Below are positions 8,062-15,649 of a stretch of 25,870 bases of DNA, one piece after another (positions within the stretch are counted from its first letter, which is position 1; every line of letters begins with the position of its first letter). The notes beneath the pieces were generated by a model, which saw only the letters and a list, made by a program, of their open reading frames with translations, was not told the origin of the DNA and did no database searches. Made by a program: the position numbers and the translations under genes. Source of the stretch: JAWXCH01 sp034440595 (GTDB taxonomy: Bacteria > Planctomycetota > Planctomycetia > Pirellulales > JALHPA01). Where the stretch lies: positions 1 to 25,870 of the forward strand of contig JAWXCH010000172.1 of the NCBI GenBank assembly GCA_034440595.1, written 5' to 3'.

Positions 8062-8844
8062 ATGCCACCGATGACAAGTACGTTGGTCTGGTGTTTTATC
8101 GCCATCACTCTAACGATGAGCCTGCTGTGGCTGGTCAGTCTGGTGCGTCGCGATGCGAGTATCGTCGACCCGTTTTGGGGAACTGGATTTGTACTAGTTG
8201 CGTGGCTAGCGTACGGACTGAACGAGCCAGTATCGGCAAGGATCACACTGCTGAGTCTGCTCGTCACGGTTTGGGGAATGCGGCTATCGCTCTTTTTACT
8301 TTGGCGAAATGCGGGGCATGGCGAGGACCGGCGTTACGCGGCGATGCGTAAGAAACATGGCCGCCATTTCTGGTGGGTCAGTCTGTGTACGGTGTTTCTA
8401 TTGCAAAGCATCATTCTGTGGTTCGTGTCGCTGCCGATCCAGGCCGCAGCGGTCTACAATCAGCCGACAGCTTTCGGTTGGCTTGATACGACCGGGATTC
8501 TGCTCTGGGGGATCGGGTTCAGCTTTGAAACGATCGGAGACTGGCAGCTTGCTCGGTTCAAAGCGGACCCGGCAAATGCCAGTCAGGTAATGGACCGCGG
8601 GCTGTGGCATTACACGCGGCACCCGAATTACTTTGGTGACTTCTGTGTTTGGTGGGGCATCTATTTGATTGCGACCGCCGGAGGGGCCGGCTGGACAATT
8701 GGCAGCCCGCTGCTGATGTCGGTGCTGTTGATGAAAGTCTCTGGAGTGACATTGCTGGAGAGCGATATCGGCGAGCGTCGTCCGGACTATGCTGCGTATA
8801 AGGCAAGAACCAGCCCGTTCATTCCGTGGCCGCCGAAGGGTTGA
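8062..8844 (+). CDS. DUF1295 (steroid 5-alpha-reductase C-terminal-like) membrane protein
   Basis: A 260-residue polytopic membrane protein with several hydrophobic helices. It has the family hallmarks DPFWGTGFVLVAW near residue 36, then SQVMDRGLWHYTRHPNYFGD, and a final DYAAYKARTSPFIPWPP. The RHPNYFG motif is shared with steroid 5-alpha-reductases and isoprenylcysteine methyltransferases and is thought to bind the NADPH or SAM cofactor. In this operon it could reduce a methylenated or unsaturated acyl intermediate, which is inference only. The start was set at ATG 8062, 11 nt after the previous stop; a longer frame from 7984 would overlap the methyltransferase. It is the last gene before a strong terminator. 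Confidence 0.9.
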   Translation: MPPMTSTLVWCFIAITLTMSLLWLVSLVRRDASIVDPFWGTGFVLVAWLAYGLNEPVSARITLLSLLVTVWGMRLSLFLLWRNAGHGEDRRYAAMRKKHGRHFWWVSLCTVFLLQSIILWFVSLPIQAAAVYNQPTAFGWLDTTGILLWGIGFSFETIGDWQLARFKADPANASQVMDRGLWHYTRHPNYFGDFCVWWGIYLIATAGGAGWTIGSPLLMSVLLMKVSGVTLLESDIGERRPDYAAYKARTSPFIPWPPKG

Positions 8845-8931
8845 CGCCGGTCAACAGCCGCAACGACGAAGAAGGCTAAGTAGCATCCCGGCGACCATCT
8901 GGACAACCGGAGCTACAACCCATCCACTACC

Positions 8932-8974
8932 GAGCCGCTCGATGGGGTCACTTCATCGGGCGGCTCTCTTTTTT
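8932..8974 (+). terminator. Rho-independent terminator of the lipid-modification operon
   Basis: A 13-bp stem, GAGCCGCTCGATG (8932-8944) and CATCGGGCGGCTC (8954-8966), has one G-T wobble, a 9-nt loop and TCTTTTTT (8967-8974) after it. It lies about 90 nt after the DUF1295 stop and separates the operon from groEL1. Confidence 0.9.
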
Positions 8975-9007
8975 GCCGGGTGCCAAAATGGCACTTTTGT
9001 GCTTCCC

Positions 9008-9068
9008 CGCCACCGGTCAACAGTGGCGCTCAAATTGGCCGATTTTACAGAAGCCCTGAATCTGTAAA
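9008..9068. promoter_or_regulatory. Two inverted repeats with 9-nt spacers upstream of groEL1 (CIRCE-like geometry)
   Basis: TTTACAGA (9044-9051), 9 nt, TCTGTAAA (9061-9068) is a perfect 8-bp inverted repeat. CGCCAC (9008-9013), 9 nt, GTGGCG (9023-9028) is a second, 6-bp one. The HrcA operator CIRCE has the same arm-N9-arm geometry but a different sequence (TTAGCACTC-N9-GAGTGCTAA), which is absent here. They may be heat-shock operators of another type or plain RNA stems. They lie about 290-350 nt before the start codon. Confidence 0.35.
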
Positions 9069-9204
9069 GACTTCCGTCTAATCGCTGTTCTTACGGCACA
9101 ACGCTTGCTTTAAGCTGGCCTTCAGTGCCCGTTGGCTGCCAGATTGGCGACTGCGCAAGCGTATTTGGCAATCGGCGTAACTGCTGCGGTCGTAACAAAC
9201 CAAT

Positions 9205-9234
9205 AGCACTGCTGGGCAAGCCAGCAGTGGCACC
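9205..9234. repeat. REP-like palindrome, copy 1
   Basis: CACTGCTGG (9207-9215), loop GCAAG, CCAGCAGTG (9221-9229) form a perfect 9-bp stem, flanked by TAG on the left and GCACCC on the right. The copy at 13188-13213 shares the flanks TAG and GGCAC and has a shorter stem, so both appear to belong to one dispersed intergenic repeat family. Confidence 0.6.
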
Positions 9235-9355
9235 CAAAGGTCGTATTTAATCGAGTCTTTTGCGATCTGGTTCCTTAGGCTCAGCCCAAGTGACAGGGTC
9301 GATAGCAATTTTTCGGAAATAGCCGAATTCACAAGTTCTCAGGAGGATCTTAGCT

Positions 9356-11062
9356 GTGGCAAAACAGATGGTGTTTGATGATGAAGCACGCAAGCCGTTG
9401 GCGGCGGGTGCGGCCAAGTTGGCCAAGGCAGTACGCACCACATTGGGTCCTCGTGGTCGAAATGCAGTCCTGGACAAGGGGTGGGGTTCGCCGAAGGTGA
9501 CCAAGGATGGCGTGACTGTGGCCGAAGACATCGATCTGGATGATCCATACGAGAATCTGGGCGCTCAGTTGATCAAAGAGGCCGCCAGCAAGACCAACAC
9601 GGTTGCCGGTGACGGGACTACTACGGCGACGATTCTGGCTGAGGCGATTTTTCGCGAAGGGCTGAAGATGATCGCCGCCGGTGCTGATCCGATGGCACTT
9701 TCGCGCGGAATTGCTAAGGCAACCGATGCGGTCTCCGAAGCGCTATTGAAGCTAGCCACGCCGATCAACGACAAGAACAAGAAAGAGATTCAGCAAGTTG
9801 CCACGATTGCGGGCAACAACGATCCTTCGATCGGTGCCGTGCTGGCCGAAGCGTTCATGAAGGTTGGCAAGGATGGTGTGATCACCGTCGAAGAAGGCAA
9901 GCAGTCCGAGACGTACGTCGATGTCGTCGAAGGAATGCAATTCGACCGTGGCTACCTCTCGCCGCACTTTGTGACCAATCAAGACGATCAGACGGTGGAT
10001 CTGGAAAACGCCTACGTCTTGATCTATGAAGAGAAGATTTCTAATGCCAAGAGTCTGGTGCCTCTGCTAGAAGCCATCAGCAAGTCTGGCAAGCCGCTGT
10101 TGATTATTGCCGAAGATGTCGAGGGTGAAGCCCTGGCAACTTTGGTGGTCAACAAGATGCGCGGCATTCTCAATGTCTGTGCCGTGAAGGCCCCCGGTTA
10201 CGGCGATCGTCGCAAGGCGATTCTTGGCGATCTGGCCGTTCTGACCGGTGGAACTGCGATCTTCAAGGATCTGGGCATCCAGCTCGATGCGGTCAAGCTG
10301 ACCGATCTGGGTCGTGCCAAGAAGTTCCACATCACCGCCGAAGAAACCACGGTGATCAGTGGAGCGGGCAAGAAAGACGACATTGTCGGACGTGCCGAGC
10401 AGATTCGCCGCGAGATCGGAATGACCGACAGCGACTACGATAAGGAAAAGCTGCAAGAGCGACTGGCCAAGTTGGCCGGTGGCGTGGCACAGATCAACGT
10501 CGGTGCCTCGACCGAAACCGAAATGAAGGAACGCAAGTACCTGATCGAAGATGCCAAGGCCGCCACACAGGCCGCTTTGGACGAAGGGATTGTGCCCGGC
10601 GGTGGTGTCGCCTTGCTCCGTTGTGAGAAGGTTCTGGACAAACTGACCGCGACTGGTGACGAAGCACACGGTGTACGGATCATTCGCAACGTGCTGGATT
10701 ACCCGCTGCGATCGATTGCCGAAAACGCCGGTCTGGATGGTGCCGTGGTGGTAAACCGTGTTCGCCATCTCAAGGGGAAGAATGACGGATACGACGCCGA
10801 CAAAAATGTGTACGGCGATCTGGTTGCCGCCGGCATTATTGACCCAGCCAAGGTGGTTCGCACTGCCTTGCAAAATGCCGCCAGCGTTGCGTCATTGCTG
10901 CTGACGACTGAGTCGCTGATCACCGAAATTCCTTCCGAGGATAAGGGTGGCGATCACGATCATGGCCACGACCACGGCATGGGTGGTGGCATGGGAGGAA
11001 TGGGCGGCGGTATGGGCGGTATGGGTATGGGAGGAATGGGTGGCATGGGCGGCATGATGTAA
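9356..11062 (+). CDS. groEL: Chaperonin GroEL (GroEL1, with His-rich GGM tail)
   Basis: A 568-residue 60-kDa chaperonin that, with GroES, folds proteins in an ATP-driven cage in the cytosol. It has the usual ATP-binding segments KDGVTVAEDIDL and GDGTTTATILAEAI, apical-domain LLIIAEDVEGEALATLVVNK, and the hinge-side EGIVPGGGVALLR. The start is GTG at 9356 with a perfect AGGAGG at 9341-9346, 9 nt upstream. The C-terminus is unusual: a run of Asp-His-Gly (DHDHGHDHG) precedes about 27 residues of GGM repeats. GGM tails are normal in GroEL and affect the cavity; the His/Asp block is extra and might bind metal. Followed by groES, with a short AT-rich hairpin between them (GGCAAAA 11115-11121, TTTTGCC 11127-11133). 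Confidence 0.98.
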   Translation: MAKQMVFDDEARKPLAAGAAKLAKAVRTTLGPRGRNAVLDKGWGSPKVTKDGVTVAEDIDLDDPYENLGAQLIKEAASKTNTVAGDGTTTATILAEAIFREGLKMIAAGADPMALSRGIAKATDAVSEALLKLATPINDKNKKEIQQVATIAGNNDPSIGAVLAEAFMKVGKDGVITVEEGKQSETYVDVVEGMQFDRGYLSPHFVTNQDDQTVDLENAYVLIYEEKISNAKSLVPLLEAISKSGKPLLIIAEDVEGEALATLVVNKMRGILNVCAVKAPGYGDRRKAILGDLAVLTGGTAIFKDLGIQLDAVKLTDLGRAKKFHITAEETTVISGAGKKDDIVGRAEQIRREIGMTDSDYDKEKLQERLAKLAGGVAQINVGASTETEMKERKYLIEDAKAATQAALDEGIVPGGGVALLRCEKVLDKLTATGDEAHGVRIIRNVLDYPLRSIAENAGLDGAVVVNRVRHLKGKNDGYDADKNVYGDLVAAGIIDPAKVVRTALQNAASVASLLLTTESLITEIPSEDKGGDHDHGHDHGMGGGMGGMGGGMGGMGMGGMGGMGGMM

Positions 11063-11191
11063 ATCGCTGAAGCGATATTGCTCAACCCATTTCGTAAGAT
11101 ATTCACAACTGGTCGGCAAAAAAAGGTTTTGCCACCAATCAGATACCTAAAACAAATTCAAAAACAAGCATTGATTTAAGGAGAATGAAGT

Positions 11192-11491
11192 ATGGCTACA
11201 CTGCGATTGCGACCGCTAGATGACCGTGTGGTGATTGAACCTGTCGAAGCCGAAGAGCGCACCGCTGGTGGCATCGTGCTGCCAGATACCGCCAAGGAAA
11301 AGCCACAACGTGGCACGGTCGTTTCGATCGGACCTGGTCGGTTGCTGGATAACGGCAGTCGTGCCGAGTTGGCCGTTGCCGTCGGCGATGTAGTCATCTA
11401 CGGCAAGTACAGTGGCAGCGACATTGAAGTCGACGGTCACGATGTCAAGATTCTCCGCGAGTCGGATATTCTGGCCAAAGTTGTCGGCTAA
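11192..11491 (+). CDS. groES: Co-chaperonin GroES
   Basis: A 99-residue protein of normal length. It has LRPLDDRVVIEPVEAEE at the N-terminus, the mobile loop that docks on GroEL (TAGGIVLPDTAKEKPQRG, about residues 25-42), the VVSIGPG turn, and the C-terminal VKILRESDILAKV. TAAGGAG (11177-11183) lies 8 nt before the ATG, a strong ribosome site. It sits between two groEL genes, 129 bases after the first and 52 before the second, so all three are probably one transcription unit and this GroES may serve both chaperonins. Confidence 0.98.
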   Translation: MATLRLRPLDDRVVIEPVEAEERTAGGIVLPDTAKEKPQRGTVVSIGPGRLLDNGSRAELAVAVGDVVIYGKYSGSDIEVDGHDVKILRESDILAKVVG

Positions 11492-11543
11492 CGTATCGCG
11501 ATCCAACTCATTCCAAAACATTCTCAGATAGGAACCATAGACT

Positions 11544-13163
11544 GTGTCCAAGCAATTGATGTTTGAAGACCAGGCCCGAGCCAAGATGCTCAAAGGGGTC
11601 GAGAAACTCGCCGATGCCGTGGCGGTGACAATGGGCCCGACCGGCCGCAACGTAATTATTAACAAGTCCTTTGGCGGCCCGACGGTCACCAAGGACGGCG
11701 TTACGGTCAGCAAGGAAGTCGACCTGGACGATCCATTTGAAAACATGGGTGCCAAGCTGGTCAACGAAGTTGCCAGCAAGACTAGCGATATCGCTGGTGA
11801 CGGCACGACCACGGCCACCGTGTTGGCTCGTGCGATTTTCAAAGAGGGAATTCGCAACGTCGCCGCTGGCAGTAATCCAACCGCGATTCGTCGCGGAATT
11901 GAAAAGGCGGTCGAAGCTGCGACCGAGCACCTGAAGAGCATGGCCAAGCCAGTCTCGAGCAAGAGCGAGATCGCTCAGGTCGGTGCCATCAGCGCCAACA
12001 ACGACATGGAAATTGGCCAACTGCTGGCCGATGTCATGGAGCAGGTCGGCAAGGATGGTGTCATCACCGTCGAAGAAGGAAAGTCGCTGCAAACGACGAA
12101 GGAATTCGTCGAAGGGATGCAGTTCGACAAGGGATTCATCTCCCCTTACTTCATCAACAAGCCGGCCGAGATGGAATGCGTTCTCGAAGACGCGCACATC
12201 TTGATCCACGAAAAGAAGATCAGCAATCTGCGCGATCTGGTGCCGCTGCTGGAGCAAGTCGCTCAAGGCGCCAAGCCGCTGTTGATTATTGCCGAAGATG
12301 TCGACGGCGAGGCGCTGACCGCATTGGTAGTAAACAAGCTGCGTGGCGTGCTGAATGTCTGTGCTGTAAAGGCACCGGGCTTTGGCGATCGTCGCAAGGC
12401 GATGCTGGCCGATATTGCCACGCTGACCGGCGGCACGCTGATCAGCGAAGACCTCGGTATCAAGCTGGAAAGCCTGACGCTTTCGCAACTTGGCCGTGCC
12501 AAGACGATCACCGTCAATAAGAACGACACCACGATCGTGCAAGGTGCCGGCAAGTCTGCCGATATCCAGGCCCGTATCCAACAGATTCGCAATCAGATCG
12601 AAGCGACCGAAAGCGAATACGACAAGGAGAAGTTCCAAGAGCGACTGGCCAAGTTGACCGGTGGCGTGGCAATCATCTCGGTCGGTGCCGGTACCGAAGC
12701 CGAAATGAAGCAGAAGAAGGCCCGTGTTGAAGACGCTTTGCATGCCACGCGTGCTGCCGTTGAAGAAGGAATTCTTCCTGGTGGTGGAGTCGCGCTGGTG
12801 CGTTGCAAAGACGCCGTGGAAAAGGCGAAGTCCTCGGCCAAGGGTGACGAAAAGATCGGCGTGGATATCATCCTGCGTTCGCTCGATGCACCAATGCGGC
12901 AGATCGCCGACAACTGCGGCATTGACGGCAGCGTGGTGGCCGACGAAGTTAGCCAAAAGGGAGTCAATATCGGCTACGACGCCAATAAGGGGGAATACGT
13001 CGACATGTTCAAGGCTGGTATTATTGACCCAGTCAAGGTCGTGCGTAGTGCCTTAGGCAACGCCGCCAGCATTGCATCGTTGATGTTGACGACCGAGGCT
13101 TTGGTCACCAACATTGACAAGGAAGACATGTCTCGCGGGCGTAACGAAGCGACCATTCGCTAA
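11544..13163 (+). CDS. groEL: Second chaperonin GroEL (GroEL2, without GGM tail)
   Basis: A 539-residue chaperonin with all core motifs: MGPTGRNVIINKSFGGPTVTK, KDGVTVSKEVDLDD, GDGTTTATVLARAI, the EAEMKQKKARVEDALHATRA segment with its catalytic-type Asp, and EGILPGGGVALVR. The start is GTG at 11544 with a modest AGG upstream. The protein ends with a charged segment (DKEDMSRGRNEATIR) and has no Gly-Met tail, so it differs from GroEL1 in the part that lines the folding chamber floor. The nucleotide-binding and hinge segments look intact, so it is probably functional rather than decaying. Two specialised chaperonins next to one groES fit known planctomycete and other multi-groEL genomes. Confidence 0.97.
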   Translation: MSKQLMFEDQARAKMLKGVEKLADAVAVTMGPTGRNVIINKSFGGPTVTKDGVTVSKEVDLDDPFENMGAKLVNEVASKTSDIAGDGTTTATVLARAIFKEGIRNVAAGSNPTAIRRGIEKAVEAATEHLKSMAKPVSSKSEIAQVGAISANNDMEIGQLLADVMEQVGKDGVITVEEGKSLQTTKEFVEGMQFDKGFISPYFINKPAEMECVLEDAHILIHEKKISNLRDLVPLLEQVAQGAKPLLIIAEDVDGEALTALVVNKLRGVLNVCAVKAPGFGDRRKAMLADIATLTGGTLISEDLGIKLESLTLSQLGRAKTITVNKNDTTIVQGAGKSADIQARIQQIRNQIEATESEYDKEKFQERLAKLTGGVAIISVGAGTEAEMKQKKARVEDALHATRAAVEEGILPGGGVALVRCKDAVEKAKSSAKGDEKIGVDIILRSLDAPMRQIADNCGIDGSVVADEVSQKGVNIGYDANKGEYVDMFKAGIIDPVKVVRSALGNAASIASLMLTTEALVTNIDKEDMSRGRNEATIR

Positions 13164-13187
13164 GACCGGTTATAAAAAAACCAGATG

Positions 13188-13213
13188 TAGCACTGGCGGA
13201 GCCAGTGGCACAC
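13188..13213. repeat. REP-like palindrome, copy 2
   Basis: CACTGGC (13191-13197), loop GGA, GCCAGTG (13201-13207), with flanks TAG and GCACAC. Outer bases match the palindrome at 9205-9234. On the minus strand it is followed after 10 nt by seven Ts (complement of the A-run at 13174-13180), so it might also act as a terminator in that direction. Confidence 0.55.
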
Positions 13214-13240
13214 GGGTTGATAAGATAGATGAAAAAACGC

Positions 13241-13273
13241 ATCGGGCCACCGGCCTGCAACCGGTGGCCCGAT
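13241..13273 (-). terminator. Strong hairpin between groEL2 and dnaJ, with T-run on the minus-strand side
   Basis: ATCGGGCCACCGG (13241-13253), loop CCTGCAA, CCGGTGGCCCGAT (13261-13273): a perfect 13-bp GC-rich stem. The A-run at 13232-13237 becomes a T-run 3 nt past the stem on the minus strand; no T-run follows on the plus strand. Both neighbouring genes are plus-strand, so it may block antisense transcription, or protect or pause the groE transcript. Confidence 0.5.
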
Positions 13274-13403
13274 TGCGGCGCATGGACAGATTGTGCCGTG
13301 CTTATAATTTGACAAGCGTGTAATTTCGACGGAACAACTTTCAACGGCAGGGACGATTCAGGCAGCACTTGGCCTTTTTCAAGTAACCACCTGATGAACA
13401 GCC

Positions 13404-14546
13404 ATGGCAACGATGGCCACAAAACGAGACTACTACGAAGTATTGAGCGTCGAGCGGACTGCGGATGGCAAGGTGATTGCCGATTCGTATCGTAAGCTGG
13501 CGATCAAATACCATCCGGATAAGAACCCGGGAAATGAAGAGGCAACGCTTCGGTTCAAAGAGGCGGCTGAGGCCTTTGAGGTCTTGCACGATCCGGACAA
13601 ACGCGCGCGATACGACCGCTATGGCCATGCCGGGGTGGATGGTGGCTCGGCGCAATTCAACGACATCAACGATATCTTCTCCGCGTTTGGTGATATCTTT
13701 GGGGGCGGGGCGTTTGGAGATTTCTTCGGAAGCGGACGGAGCGGCCGCAGCTCGCGCCGAGTTCGCAAAGGTGCCGACATCGGTTGCACCGTCACGCTCA
13801 GTTTGTTTGAGGCAGCGCGTGGAGTAACCAAGACCGTTGAACTGGAGCGGCACGAACACTGCAAAACGTGCAGCGGTTCCGGTGCCAAGCCGGGCACCAA
13901 GAAGCAGCAGTGTACCTACTGCGGTGGTCGCGGACAGGTCGTTCAGTCGTCTGGCATGTTTCGCGTGCAGACCACCTGCCCTGTTTGTCACGGCGAGGGA
14001 AAAGTCGTCAAGGACGCCTGCACCAAATGTCGCGGACAAGGGATCGTTGCCAAACGGGTGAAGCGTGAGGTCGTAATTCCCGCCGGCATAGATCATCAGA
14101 TGCGAATGCGATTGGCAGGCGAAGGTGAACCAAGTCCTGACGGCGGGCCGCCGGGGGACGCTTATGTGCTGATCGAGGTGAAGGAGCATTCGCTCTTTCA
14201 ACGCGAGGGGCAGCATCTGGTCTGTCGGATCCCGATTTCGTTTGCTCAGGCCGCATTAGGTGCCAATATTGAGGTTCCTACGCTGGATGGGCCAGAACAC
14301 CTGGATATTCCAGCAGGGACGCAACCTGGTGATATATTTAAGATGCGTGGCCGTGGCATGCCGGACCCACGTCATCGCGGCAAGGGGGACTTACTGGTAC
14401 AAATCAGTATTGATGTTCCCAAGTCGCTGACCCCTCGCGAGGAAGAATTGCTGCGAGAATTGGCTGCCGAAGAAAACAACAATGTCAGCCCACACCGGAA
14501 GTCGTTTTTCGAGAAGCTGAAGGACTACTTTGTGTCGGAAGAGTAG
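13404..14546 (+). CDS. dnaJ: Chaperone protein DnaJ (Hsp40)
   Basis: A 380-residue type I Hsp40 that delivers substrates to DnaK and stimulates its ATPase. The J domain is residues about 8-72 with the essential HPD in IKYHPDKNPG. It is followed by a Gly/Phe-rich linker (FGDIFGGGAFGDFFGSG). The zinc-binding domain has all four motifs: CKTCSGSG, CTYCGGRG, CPVCHGEG and CTKCRGQG. The C-terminal substrate-binding beta domains follow (GDAYVLIEVKEHSLFQREG). Start ATG at 13404; an in-frame ATG three codons later is equally possible, and no clear ribosome site marks either. grpE follows after 59 bases. No dnaK is in the window. Confidence 0.97.
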   Translation: MATMATKRDYYEVLSVERTADGKVIADSYRKLAIKYHPDKNPGNEEATLRFKEAAEAFEVLHDPDKRARYDRYGHAGVDGGSAQFNDINDIFSAFGDIFGGGAFGDFFGSGRSGRSSRRVRKGADIGCTVTLSLFEAARGVTKTVELERHEHCKTCSGSGAKPGTKKQQCTYCGGRGQVVQSSGMFRVQTTCPVCHGEGKVVKDACTKCRGQGIVAKRVKREVVIPAGIDHQMRMRLAGEGEPSPDGGPPGDAYVLIEVKEHSLFQREGQHLVCRIPISFAQAALGANIEVPTLDGPEHLDIPAGTQPGDIFKMRGRGMPDPRHRGKGDLLVQISIDVPKSLTPREEELLRELAAEENNNVSPHRKSFFEKLKDYFVSEE

Positions 14547-14605
14547 CTGGCTTTCTTACATATTACTTGACCGCTTAACCGCATTTTACGCGGAGACTCA
14601 ATTCT

Positions 14606-15151
14606 ATGCCTGACCAACCGATGGATGAACCATTCACGATCGAAGACGCGATTGCTGGCAAGACGTCCGATGCGGCGGCTGCCAAAGAAGCCGGCGCAGA
14701 CGCAAGCGATCCAGCGCAGCGGGTCGAAGAACTGCAAAACCGACTCTTACGCAGTCAGGCCGAGTTGGAAAATTTTCGCAAACGCATCCGCCGCGAGATG
14801 GACGACGAACGCCGCTTTGCCGAGTTGCCGCTACTGACCGACTTGCTGCCGGTGCTGGATAACATTGACCGCGCGATTAGCGCCGCAGAAAAGACCAGCG
14901 ACGCGGGTTCGCTATTGGCTGGCTTTAAAATGCTCTCCGGGCAGTTACGCGGTGTTCTCGAACGACACAATTGCAAGCCGATCGAAGCTCAAGGCCAGCC
15001 GTTTGATCCGGCCTTGCACGAAGCAATCATGCAACAGCCAAGCGCGGATCATCCGGAGAACACCGTCACCGGAGTTGCTCAAGGGGGATTCACCTTGCAC
15101 GATCGAGTCGTTCGTCCGGCACAGGTTATTGTTTCATCCAAGCCTAAGTAA
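14606..15151 (+). CDS. grpE: Nucleotide exchange factor GrpE
   Basis: A 181-residue protein. It has an acidic, Ala-rich N-terminal 40 residues, a long coiled-coil helix with the family core LRSQAELENFRKRIRREMDDE (around residues 49-69), LLPVLDNIDRAI, and a C-terminal beta domain (HNCKPIEAQGQPFDPALHEA). GrpE releases ADP from DnaK, completing the DnaK-DnaJ cycle. GGAGA (14592-14596) precedes the ATG by 9 nt. It lies directly after dnaJ in the same direction, so co-expression is likely. Confidence 0.97.
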   Translation: MPDQPMDEPFTIEDAIAGKTSDAAAAKEAGADASDPAQRVEELQNRLLRSQAELENFRKRIRREMDDERRFAELPLLTDLLPVLDNIDRAISAAEKTSDAGSLLAGFKMLSGQLRGVLERHNCKPIEAQGQPFDPALHEAIMQQPSADHPENTVTGVAQGGFTLHDRVVRPAQVIVSSKPK

Positions 15152-15205
15152 GCATTCTCTCGAGCTAGCTTCGCTTTGCACAACTACTTTTGATCGCGAT
15201 CTTCC

Positions 15206-15607
15206 ATGCCAACCTATGACTACGTCTGCGATGCCTGCGACCACAAATTTGAACTATTCCAAGGCATCAACGATCCACACAAGAAGAAGTGCCCGGAGTG
15301 TGGGAAGTCCAAGCTCCGCCGGTTGTTCGGCACGGGTGCAGCATTAGTCTTCAAGGGGTCGGGCTTTTACACCACCGACTATCGGAGCGATTCTTACAAG
15401 AAGCGCGCGGCCGAGGACAAATCGGCTAGCAGTTCGAGCGAATCGAAATCAGGGGATTCCAAGTCATCCGATTCAAAACCGGCAGACACCAAGTCCAGCG
15501 ATTCCAAAAGTTCTGAAAGTAAAAGCACAGAATCCAAATCCAGCGACAAGCCCTCCAAAGGCACTGGCGATTCGGGGAAATCCAGCTCGAAGTCCAAAAA
15601 AAGCTGA
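15206..15607 (+). CDS. FmdB-family zinc-ribbon protein with a long Ser/Lys-rich tail
   Basis: A 133-residue protein. The first 65 residues are the FmdB/CxxC-CxxC regulatory domain: MPTYDYVCDACDHKFEL with CDAC at 8-11, CPEC at 29-32, then GTGAALVFKGSGFYTTDY. The remaining 65 or so residues are almost only Ser, Lys, Asp and Glu in short repeated units (KSSDS, ESKS), a disordered polyampholyte; many family members have only short tails. The role of such zinc ribbons is not well defined. The gene lies between grpE and yacG on the same strand, a conserved kind of neighbourhood in planctomycetes as far as I recall. No clear ribosome site is seen. Confidence 0.9.
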   Translation: MPTYDYVCDACDHKFELFQGINDPHKKKCPECGKSKLRRLFGTGAALVFKGSGFYTTDYRSDSYKKRAAEDKSASSSSESKSGDSKSSDSKPADTKSSDSKSSESKSTESKSSDKPSKGTGDSGKSSSKSKKS

Positions 15608-15649
15608 GCCGGTTGTGTGCCGTCACATGCAGCGATTGGAAGAGTGATT

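Larger units (their letters stand above)
8845..9355. other. 511-base gene-free region between lipid operon and groEL1
   Basis: It holds, in order, the operon terminator, two inverted repeats with 9-nt spacers (9008-9068), a REP-like palindrome (9205-9234), and the ribosome site of groEL1. Short open frames on both strands here have no recognisable sequence and no good ribosome sites. No convincing -35/-10 pair was found for groEL1, so its promoter remains unplaced. Confidence 0.6.

Noticed and set aside
8975..9355. Canonical CIRCE operator upstream of groEL1
   Set aside because: TTAGCACTC-N9-GAGTGCTAA was looked for and not found; only the unlike inverted repeats reported above are present.
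11508..12956. 482-residue minus-strand open frame antisense to groEL2
   Set aside because: It mirrors the codon pattern of groEL2, has no recognisable domain, and the groEL1 gene shows a similar antisense frame at 10067-10873. Both are shadows of strongly biased codon use.
11544..13163. groEL2 as a decaying duplicate because of its short C-terminus
   Set aside because: All nucleotide-binding and hinge motifs are intact, there is no frameshift, and absence of a GGM tail is common in secondary chaperonins.
13291..13337. dnaJ promoter from TATAAT (13303-13308) or TTGACA (13309-13314)
   Set aside because: The two boxes are adjacent and in the wrong order. TATAAT lacks a -35 at proper spacing and TTGACA lacks a -10, so no promoter can be assigned with confidence.
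13341..14216. 291-residue minus-strand frame across dnaJ
   Set aside because: It is antisense to the well-supported J and zinc-finger domains, has no recognisable sequence, and starts and ends inside plus-strand genes.
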